Origin: Lineus longissimus
Taxonomy: Eukaryota; Nemertea; Pilidiophora; Heteronemertea; Lineidae
Reading direction: 5' to 3'
Assembly: GCF_910592395.1 (NCBI RefSeq)
Contig: NC_088325.1
Coordinates: forward strand, 4,801,501 to 4,865,500
Length of the DNA: 64,000 nt
Below are positions 33,961 to 44,300 of this stretch, piece after piece. The notes beneath the pieces are model-generated. The model had not been told where the DNA came from. It worked only from the letters and a program-made list of their open reading frames with translations, and searched no databases. The position numbers and the translations under genes were made by a program. Every line of letters begins with the position of its first letter. Position 1 is the stretch's first letter.

Positions 33961-34936
33961 GGCCACTTAAAAAAAAAGTTGGTTCTCGTCCTTTTTTCTG
34001 GGAAGGGGTGGGTAGGGGGAGGGATTTCTTTTTTTTTTAGAATTTTTTTTACCCAATTTGATTGATTTTTGGACTTGCAAATGGGTAAGAAAATGCAAGA
34101 ATTCCATTTCCTGTATCTCTTAAATGCCATCCCTACTTAAAAATTGTATCTCTGCTGATGTATCTTTGGTATTTAATAAATAAAAATATAAAAAAATGAT
34201 GAAAAACCAATATTCTGTTTGTCTCCATACCAGTGTCAGAATTTGTACCAAATAAAGAAAAGCACATGGCAGTGTTTTGTAAACATGAATCACCAGCCAA
34301 TTAGATCGTTCGAAAATATCACGTGACCGAGTTCTTCCAGAAATAAAGCAGGGATGGTCCTAATAAAATCGTCATTCATCTGCATCATAAAAGCATGCCA
34401 TCCTCCGTCAACATGTCGAATGATACATCTGAGACTTCATAAATAATCTGTTTGAGTAATGACTTTATAAAAACAGCGCAAACTCACCGACAATTACTTT
34501 GACATAACCATGCCTGGCCCTGTCAGAAAGGCGTTTGTTGTCATACACACCGTCGGAAAACTCGGCGTACAAATCGGCGAGAGTTAGGTCATGATGGTCG
34601 ATTTTGACCCCAAACCAATCTTTTACAAGTCCGCCCCTCCCTTCCTGGGCGATACTGACCACCACGAACACCATGGCAGGGGAGAAGTTGGACTAAAAAA
34701 CCGCGTCAATCTCACTCCTCTCAGCTTGTTCGTTTACGAGATGGCGTCTGCGCCGAATGGTTCCGAGTGATTCCGAAGGCGGATCAACGAAGTAAAGGGC
34801 GGGAATTTTAAATTTCATCATTCAGGATCGCTTTCCAACCGTTTTTTACGAAATGAAAAATAAAAATAAAATCGGGTCGGGGCCATTTCGGCGGGTCGGG
34901 CGGGGACGATAACCAACTTATTTTTTTTAAGTGGCC
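33961..34936. mobile_element. DNA element with TTA target duplication (PIF/Harbinger-type)
   Basis: The inverted terminal repeat starts GGCCACTTAAAAAAAA and continues with 'aagttggtt(c/a)tcgtcc', about 35 bp at both ends. The element is flanked by TTA on both sides (33,958-33,960 and 34,937-34,939), the target duplication of PIF/Harbinger elements. At 976 bp it encodes no transposase. It carries an exon-like minus-strand frame listed separately. Confidence 0.75.
34488..34674 (-). CDS. exon-like ORF inside the TTA element, function unknown
   Basis: From a Met at 34,674 the minus strand encodes 62 codons (MVFVVVSIAQEG ... KIDHHDLTLADLYAEF ... ARHGYVKVIVG) and meets a good donor, GTGAGT, in phase 1 at 34,487. 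The composition is protein-like but no family is recognised, and no downstream exon was found. It may be a first exon captured by the transposon or the remnant of an accessory transposon protein. The frame also simply stops at 34,465 if unspliced. Confidence 0.3.
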
Positions 34937-34954
34937 TTAAATCTGTTCAGCATT

Positions 34955-35020
34955 GACCGGTGTTTATTCCCTGAACGATAAGACAGTACAGTAAGGACCA
35001 GTCAACGACATTCACCCCTT
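34955..35020 (+). pseudogene. decayed mini-copy of the Ig1 exon start (a)
   Basis: 'cagcattgaccggtg' with 'cagtacagtaaggaccagtc' mimics the acceptor and first about 60 bases of the Ig1 exon about 105 bp downstream, but has a stop (TAA) and no onward Ig sequence. A second copy is at 35,889-35,955. Confidence 0.6.
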
Positions 35021-35062
35021 GACGCCTTAGATCCAGAGAGTAAATCTTCGTTTTCTTTTCAG

Positions 35063-35392
35063 CATTGACCAGTGCTACTCACCAGAATACTATCACAGTA
35101 CAGCCAGGACCAGTCGAAGTGAAGCAAGGACAGAACGTCAATCTGTGGTGTAAACTGAAATACGACCCTAATAAAGTAGTGCCGGTGAACTGGGATTCGC
35201 CGCCAAATTTCCGAACAAGAACCAACGATTGTTCTTCTTTTGTAAAGAATAAATATGTCATGTCGTGTTCAGACACTGATGACCCTTTTGGATATTATAA
35301 TATGACAATAATGGATGTCCAATGGGCCGATAATGGGGTATATCGGTGTCTGTATACCAAACATATGGACATTGTGGATTTACAAGTTTTGG
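35063..35392 (+). CDS. gene 2 exon: first Ig domain (Ig1a)
   Basis: 330 nt, phase 1-1, acceptor 'cttttcag', donor GTAAGT. Ig V-like: 'GQNVNLWCKLKYDP' (B Cys), 'PVNWDSPP' (C Trp), 'DVQWADNGVYRCLYT' (F Cys). Two further cysteines (NDCSSF, MSCSD) match the four-cysteine layout of gene 1 Ig1. Confidence 0.88.
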
Positions 35393-38300
35393 GTAAGTTA
35401 TAATCAGGAGCTACACCAACATAAGGCATAAGAGCACTCTAATCTAAGAACTCACTAATTAGAAAGAAAGTTGATTGCAAATGACAAGGGTGCAAGAGTG
35501 GTTCTTTTGGCGCCCATGACACTAAAACCAGTAAAAGTGCTCAAGTCGTGATCTATATCAAGGTGTTCAAACAATGTACCATGATTGAAGTGGTTATAGC
35601 CCCGGTTGTTGAAGTAGTGGTAGCAAAGTCAGCTACAGGACATTGTACAGTACGGCTCATCTTCCCGTTTCAACCAACAGGCAGAAAAAACATTAAAAAA
35701 CGCCCCCAATTGCTAAATCAACAAAACTCTAAATTGTGTTTTCGAAAAATGTTTCTTTGTAGCTGTAGACTTGCCAAAGCAAATTGATTTTTCAATACCT
35801 CTCCAGATGTAGACTTGACAGTTAAAAGCATGCTCGCGTCTAATTGATAGGTCCGGATCTAGGTGGTAAATCGTCATTACTTCTTTTACATTATTGACCG
35901 GTGTTTATTCATTGAACGATAAGACAGTACAGCCAGGACCAGTCAACGACATTCACCACTTGACACATTAGATCCAGAGAGTAAATCTTCGTTTTCTTTT
36001 CATCATTGACCGGTGCTAATTACCAGAATAATATCACGGTACAGCCAGGACCAGTCGAAGTGAAGCAAGGACATAACGTCAGTCTGTGGTGCAAACTGAA
36101 ATATGACCCTCATAAAGTAGTGCCGGTAAACTGGCATTCGCCGCCAAATTTCCAAACAAGAACCAACGATTGTTCTTCTTTTATAAATGATAAATATATA
36201 ATGTCATGTTCAGACACCAATGACCATTTCGAGTATTACAATTTGACAATAATTGATGTCCAATGGGCCGATCATGGGGAATATCGGTGTCTGTATACCA
36301 AACATATGGATATTGTGGATTTACAGGTTTTGGGTAAGTTATAATCAGGAGCTACACCAACATAAGGCATAAGAGCACAGAGCATAGAAGAACTCACGAA
36401 CTAGAAATAAAGCTGATTGCAAATGACAAGGATTCAACTGAGAGTGGTTCTTTTGGTGCCCATGACACTGAAACTAGTGAAAGTGCTCAGGTCATGATTT
36501 ATATTAAGGTGTACAAAAATGTGCAATGATTGAAGTAGCTATAGCCCCGGTAGCCAAGTCAGCTACAGTACATTGTACAGTGCGGCTCATATAAATACGA
36601 ATACATACTTCATACGAAATCTCGTGACCTAATGCACCAGACTCATGATCAGACTGCGCAATTTTTTAAATATTTTTTTCTAATCGTACTATGATTATGA
36701 CAGATATAAGTTTGCATTGTTTTTTCATCATGTTTCTTTTTTATTTCAAACCCTTTGTTTAAATTCTTGCTAACATTACAGACAAAAGTATTCCGAAACA
36801 CTCTTTCGCCCTCAGTGTTCATGAGAACCTTGTGCTTCAACTTTGTAGGCTGATTTTCTCTTGTCAATTTTCAGTTCCGGTAACAGATGTGACACTAGAA
36901 AAAATCGTAAAAGGCTCTACTGCAGAGCCCCAGCGCTTGCATGAGTACTTTACCTGCACAACAAACTGTGCATTTCCACCACCCAATATTTCATGGTTTG
37001 TAAATGACGTAAGTAGAGCAATATCAGAGGACGATGTATTGACTTTAGCAGGTCTACATCAATTGAAACGATTTATTGATATTTGGTTTGAGGAGACTGC
37101 TAGGGGGACTATAGGCTGGAGAGGGGCTAAATTGACCATCTTCAGGGGACTGCTATACACTGTAAGTGCCCTGGGTGATCATTTCGAATTCAGCACTAAG
37201 TATATTCCTCGTGCAAGCGTGAATCATTTTGACGTAATGTGAGATGTGAAATAGTGACATTGTGTAACTTTATCTTGCCTGCCTAGCTGTTGCCTATATT
37301 GCCCTTTTTAGATGAAGTCAGTGACAGTGGTTACTCGAGCAATAAAGCTACTGTGCAATTTTTTAAATTACTTTTGTTCAATAATAAAATCATAATAAAA
37401 CACTTCTTTATAAGGACCCTTGGCACTAGGAAATGCTGTCTCTAATTGAGAAAGTTACACTGATTATCTGGAAAAAAAGTGCTGTACATTTAAAAGGAAA
37501 CGACCTTTTGCTACCAGTGCAGTATTTTAAATAGAGAGGGTATCCTTCATATAGCGGTGTCCGCTAAAGGGAGGTTCCACAGTAGTGTAAGAGATTAAGA
37601 TGAAATAGACCTTTAGCTTTACCATTACCATACGTATTTTCCAGCAACTCTTTAACGGCATACCGACGGTCAAAGAGTTGGACTGCTCTGGGGCCAAGGA
37701 CGGCCAGATACAGACTATTAGCACAGTGTTAGTAAGGAGCACAGACACAGATAAGGAGAGAACAGAATATAACATTACGTGTACGGCAGAAAACGCTATT
37801 GGAGAGCCAAATGTTTCAAAGGCAATGGCTTTCAATAATGATGGTAAGCATCTTACAATTGTTGACGTTATCATATAGCGTTGTTTTTTTTTCGAGACCT
37901 CCTGCAATGTTTATTTCAGTTCTGTCAGGTCAGTTAAAATAATAATCGTGGTGAATGTCTAAAAATGATAATAATTTGATTTCAGAAACAGAATACAAAT
38001 TTTCCTATATTGGGTCCCTACCACTATTTTTTTTAAATTCAATGTTCAACATGTTCAATGTTCAGACCACTTCTAAGAAAGAAATCATTGTTTAATAGGT
38101 GAAATATCCTGAAAGTATCATGAAAGCTTTATTAGCCAAGAAAGATTAAAAACATTTGATACCTTTTTTTAGTTTCGCTTGCCGGATCAAATAGCTATTT
38201 GAAGGTTAAACGTAAATCAACTCAAATTCTCCTCACCAGGGGCAAGAATCATAAATACATGGAAGGCATATGTCGCTTTATCATACCTCATTATGTGGGC

Positions 38301-41300
38301 CAATCACATCGCGTCATTCGCCGTCACGTGCCATGCGATAAAATTAATTTACTATTCTATAGCTATGGCACTATTCTACTGATGACGTCATCGATGACGC
38401 GTTATGTTGCTTGCCACCCAGGTGCCCTCTCGATTTAAATTATAATGCGCCGTAATTTTTAAAACGGTTAAAGCCTCGTGAAATAATGTATTTACCGGAC
38501 AAATAATTTTGACTTTTCTATGGGTTGACGTGCAATATTTACATATTATTCTAAAAAATAGAAGCTTGAAATAAAGTCTATGCGGTTTGCATGCATAAAG
38601 GTTTGATATACATATTTTGTTGATGAGGTTTACACCACCGGTTTGGCAGTCCCAGAGTCTTTCTAATATTTGAAAGACTCTGGCAGTACTAAGCAGAAAT
38701 GTTTATGCTGTCGTCATTTTGTTGTTTTTGAATTTCCGCCGCCTGCTCTATCTGTTCCCTTGGCATACCAAGCAATGCGATTAAACTCTCTATAGTAGGT
38801 CTTGATCATGGCAGAGTCATTCTGTTATTGAATGATTCTGGTCATAAAGCGGGCTAACACCGATACACTCGGGCGTGATATGCAAAGGGTCAACAGTGAG
38901 AAGCTAGCCCACTCTGGGTGTTTGGTTCAGGCCTCATAACCTCATTTCCCCCATTCAACATTGGGATTATAATTAAGTTTCTCGAAATCCGTGGTTAAAA
39001 AGAAAACTCGGACAAGGTCGGAAGATTCTCCAACAAGTCATAAAACAATCGAGAAACCGTTTAGCCAGGGACCTGAACCTTATTGATTATATTGTAATCA
39101 AATTACTTATTAAATTCGTTATATATTACTAATTTATTACTATGATAAATATTGATAAGATTGAAATTGCAAGAATCTTATAAGAAAAATCTTGTTGGAA
39201 TTTTTTTCGTAGCAATAAATCATAAGAAAACAATTTCACTTAAGTAATTATCGGTAAGATATTAATTTGCTATAACTTAGCAAGAACATAATTGACAATA
39301 ATTTTCCTAACAAAAAATTGGTTATTTCTATCTTGCTATTTCTGTATTAAGTAAAATCTCGGTAGTTACTTGGTAAGATCAATGTCTTAAACCCATTAAT
39401 TGCCGTACGCAGTGCACAGCAACCAGGCGTTAAACAGTTACAACCCTGATCTGAGATGCAAGAGTTCCCTTATTTGAAATTCCACCATGTTAATCATCAC
39501 ACGGTGTCCTACTTATTTCTTGAATATGTATCTTATGAATAGACTTTGCCAATATTGTAAACTCGTCTGGCAATTAAAACAAGCTGAAATGGTACACATT
39601 ACATCAAAAGGTACACCATTCGATCTTGCTAGTACGTTTCCATCATGTCGGAGTCACTCATGTTTGCACCCGAATCGAACCCGCCCCGTGCAGTGAGCAA
39701 ACAAACATACAAAGGCGTGCAATTCCAAATTACCTGACAACGAGGCCCCATTGCTTATAGTATAGACACCATGAGTATATTGCAGCCTTTCGGATGAGGA
39801 AGTTTTTTGATTCAAGGAATGATCGCGCGAGGGCGCAATTCTCATTTTGGTGCATGTATGATGTGACACTCTTTTTGGAGCTACAGGTGCACATAATATA
39901 GTGAACACAGTAGCGCCACTGAGGACTGCTGCTGGCATGTCATACTTAACTGAGGGTGTTTGAAACATGGCTGGCGGTCGTTCAAATATGGTGGACGGGT
40001 GATTGTGTTTTTTCACAGAGCCGCTGGGGTTTTTATTGATGCATATCAACTTCAATGATATTGATGTCTTAAATTGTTAATGACATATTTTTCTTTCCAG
40101 TATCCCGGCCAGTAACTCCCTGTCCACCTCTGGCTGAAAATGTTTTGAAAATAGTGGCAACGACACTATTTCCATTGCTTGTCATAGCAATCATGATCGC
40201 CGTCATTTCTATTCGAAAAATATATCGACAACAGGTAATTATCAGAGTCAGTTTTCAGATTATTTTTGTTGCAGCTTCTTGGCACTTTTCTTTACCATTT
40301 GCTGTTGCATAAACAGCTCAGTAGCTACCTTGTCGAGTCCATATTGAGTCATAATCATAAGAATATCACACCCGCTGTGAATTGGTACTTAAAGGGATAC
40401 GGCGTTCATGTTTACTAGTAGTGGTGGGTCAGGGAAATTAAAATAAAGTTATATACACAATGCAGTACATGTAGTGCAGTCATCGTTCACGCATTTTTGC
40501 TGAAACTTTGCACATGTCTGTCTACACAACGACAATTTATCTTGAGTTCTACGATAAACGCGATTGTATATTTTGAAATTCACTTTTAAATTTCAAATTT
40601 TTAAGGAACGTCGTAGGTCTTTAAAGGAATAAAAGAAAACAGATATTAACTCTTATCGTTGCAAATGAACAATCCGAAGTTGTTGCCACATTCAACATTT
40701 TATTTTCATTGCTGACTAGCTCGATATTGAATTGCGATTTTTCTTAGATTCCCGCCAAATCAGATAATAATGCTGTGGTCCAATCAGCATTAGAGAAAGC
40801 TGTGTAGCTTTCGGTTCACGGTGTAGCCTGGGGTCATCACTCTACTCTGGCCAATTGACCGTGTTAAAACGATGTCCTGGCGTCGTAAGAAGTTATATTG
40901 CAGTGCTGGAGTGTCAAGAGAAATATCGAGCTGGTGACTTCGGAAGATTTGGTATTAACAGATTATTCCAAATTGTGAGTTAAAGCAATCCAAGCATGGC
41001 ACAATTCTTTATTCAGACTAGGTGAACGTGGTAAAAATAACTAAAGTGGTGATTACTTTTTAAGGCCTGTGTACACTAGCAACATTTTTACAACATTTCT
41101 CCAACATTCCTTGTTGCAACGCCGTGTTGGAAAAATGTTGTCAAGTGTGTACAGAGAAAATAATGTTGTAAAAATGTTGGAGAATTGTTGGAAATTTGTT
41201 GCAAAAAGAATTGTCTGGTCAATTTGTTGTTGCAAGTTTTTGGTCGTGTTGTAAAAATGTTGCTAAGTGTGCACAGAGCAAAACCAGTTTTCCAACATTC

Positions 41301-44300
41301 TTACAACATCTAATTGATCATGTGATCTACCTGAAGTCATGTGACCAGCCCTAGATGGACAAAATGGCAGCCTTTGCAATAAGAGGTGAAACCTTAGCAA
41401 GGAGTTCCTCAAATGCCCCCTCATCCATTCTCAGGAAGTTCTTATAGGAGGGCTTATCACTCATCCTCAACTCCCTCAGCAGGCAATGATATGCTCCATG
41501 CTGCTGCCTCATTTGGATCCACGGCCTGGTCCACAGTCTCTTGACTTCCTTTTTCCTCCGCCTTTGCCGTCTTGACAAGACAATTGCCAAAACTGTGGCA
41601 GAAGCAGCCAAAACACATGCGCTCTGCTTGAATTCATCCATGATTTTCCCACCAAAAAAAATTTCCCGCTCTGTTTTTACAACAAACATCCAACATATTC
41701 CCAACAAATTTCCAACACTCTTAAAATAGTGTACACAGGGCATGTTGTAAAAATGTTGTAAAAATGTTGGAGAAATGTTGGAGAAATGTTGCCAATGTAC
41801 ACCCTGCTTTATGCAGCTCATTGGCTACATAATCATTTGAGGGGAACTCGAAACTGCTACCATGTATCCCGCTTATTCCCGCCTAGGTTTTAACTGGGCC
41901 GTTCAAAACTCCCCATTTCTATATGCATTTCGCTTATGTTTCCTTTAATCACCGATTAAGGTTGTTCGTACAGTCTTAAAGACAATTTCACGGCGTAAAG
42001 CATTTTTATAATGCGTACTTAGTATATCATGCATAGTATATACTCCTTTAAAGAGGAAACTAGGTTAGTTGTAACGGTATTGGCGCCCAAAAGTTAAGTG
42101 AGAGCGAAGATTTCTTATGGCTATTTCAAAATACAGAGGTAATATTCCAAACATAATATAGAGCAACTTAAAGCAAATAGTGATCGAGTGCTCAACTATT
42201 ATTTTGATATATGATTACCCCAGCAATAGGCCTGTATATTCCGAATTTACGCTAAACTAACCTGATAGTTTTACAGTCAAGATGGTTCAACGCAGGGAAT
42301 TAACTCGATAAATGACGATTGAAATGCATTGAAGCTGAGGATGTTATTCAGCTCTCATGTGTCATATTACCATTTGGTCATCTCTACCGTCCAGGGCCCG
42401 GCTGTAAATCTCCGCTATCTGGTTTGGCGACCGCTAAACCACCGTTGTCTCAGCTGGCCGCCAAGGTCACTCCGTTAGGCTTAGCGGCCGCTATGCCACC
42501 GCTAAGTTAGCGGTACCTCAAGGGTTTTGTCAATGGGTACTGCCAAGTTTTAGCGATCGCTTGGGGTTCCGCTAAGTTCAGCGTTCCCAAAACGTAGTGG
42601 TTGCTACATTAACCAGGCTTTGAACAACCGGGCCGTGGTTCCAATCGACTCATTGGTGGAGAGAACCAAGTTGGGCATAGTGCTTTGCTCAAGAACACAC
42701 AGATAAAACAGCTATGATCATTCCACGTGTTCCAAAAGTCGAACCTGCGACCTCCTGATTATGAGCCCAGTGCTCTAACCTCCATTATGTGCATGCCACC
42801 ACTCTCAGGTATTGGTACCCAGGAGTACACAAATAAATAGCAGAATGGTTTATCTGATCCAAAAACTGTCATCTGCATGAAGACAATTGTAACAGCGAAC
42901 AGTAATTCCAACAGTTATTCCCACTGAGCACGCTAGGTTATGCCATACACAAATTCAATCTCGGTAAGAGGGTTAATTCACCTCACTCTGAAGGCAGACG
43001 TACGTTTCTGAAGACAAAATAAAACAAGATGTCTATCTCACTGTAAAATGAGCTCATCTTTCTGATTTCTGATTTCCTGAAGAACGTGGCTGATGAAGAC
43101 ATTGACATGATTGCTAATACACATCCAGGTTCCCCTCTCTGTCATGACGCCCAGTTTTCTCTTTCTCTTTGATCTAACCTCCTTATTTTTTACAAGTCTG
43201 TATGATGTGTTCGCGATTTGTTGACAACTCAGACCACATATTGTTGTCGGGGATGAGCATAGTTAAAGGTCATATATCAAGGTTTTTTTGCCATTTTCTG
43301 CTGTAAGACGATTTCAAAAGTGTACCTAACACTTTATACAATACAGAAAACCAAATGCAATTAGCTCCATCCATTTTGAAGATATAGCCAATTATGTGTT
43401 TGACAACTTGATTACCTGATCAGGCTAGCAACTGGCTTGTTAGAGCCAGGCGGCGGGTTCAGCAAAAGTTGTGATGTAGATCAGGTCATCTGTACATGTC
43501 ATGCAATCATAAAAGCAGGAGGGCCTTAATTAATTATGCACACCTGGAAGTAATGTGTTTCATTCACTATGGTGTATTGTGTGGCTCCGAATTGTGTCAA
43601 GGCTAGCACAAAGAACAATCGAATGACGGATGAGACCCATTTTCATGAATTTCCAAAGCCAGTTGAACGAGAGAGTAGGAAGCTGTGGATTCGGAAGTGC
43701 AAACGTTTGGAGTGTTGGAAGCCTGGGCCTTCGGCCAAACTTTGCAGTGATCACTTTATCGATACGGATTATCACATGAAGCCGGATATCTGCATCCACC
43801 TGAATATTAAATGCCACTTGTTAAAAACAGCTGTTCCAACCATGCCAATTGCATTTAATGCCCGAGGCTGCTGAGGTCGGTTGTTATACATAATGTTTAG
43901 GCCCTATTGGGGCCTGTGATACCGCATAGTGTCTTCTTGTGTTCCAGCCATAGCAAGGTGACAGCGACACAGGTCAGTGTCAGTGACAGCCACTGTCAAT
44001 GACAGATTATTGTCATCTGACATCTAGGCCTATCTGACGTTGTACGGCATTATATCGTCACGTCAAGATGATTGTGCATAATACCGTCACTTTTCAATAG
44101 TAGTTCAGCGTCATGACATAACTGGCGATACAACACTGACGAGGCGAAACAATATTGTGCAACATTAGTCTGTTCAAAAATCATACATGTTATGCATCTG
44201 CAACCGTCTATCAATGTCTTCTTTGCTATATCGGCAGGTCTGCCATGCAAATTGATTAACCACAAATTCTAGTCACTTTCGTCCGAATGATCACTCTCAT

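Larger units (their letters stand above)
34950..36600. repeat. tandem duplication of a ~941-bp unit carrying the gene 2 Ig1 exon
   Basis: Unit 1 runs from about 34,950 and unit 2 from about 35,890. Exon starts (35,063 and 36,004) are 941 bp apart. Homology includes about 110 bp upstream of each exon and about 250 bp downstream (taatcaggagctacaccaac ... ccccggt ... cattgtacagt). Confidence 0.9.
42060..43220. repeat. paralogous segment, left copy (partner at 62,640-64,000)
   Basis: Ordered blocks match the far right of the window: 'ttgtaacggtattggcgccc' (42,071), 'aggcctgtatattccg', 'cagctctcatgtgtcatatt' (42,349), 'atggtttatctgatcc' (42,845), 'agcacgctaggttat' (42,927), 'acgtacgtttctgaagacaa' (43,000) and 'attgctaatacacatccagg' (43,110). 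The distance between the copies is about 20.7 kb. A MITE has inserted into this copy. The first block also occurs at 47,880, 52,928 and 56,840. Confidence 0.75.

Noticed and set aside
39654-40055. 133-aa minus-strand ORF within gene 2's intron
   Set aside because: No recognisable domain, overlaps an equally featureless plus-strand frame, and no paralogue in the window.
42739-42780. tRNA-Met gene on the minus strand
   Set aside because: Only the anticodon-to-T-arm portion is recognisable, there is no pairing acceptor stem, and a SINE body follows. A second copy at 63,559 behaves the same.
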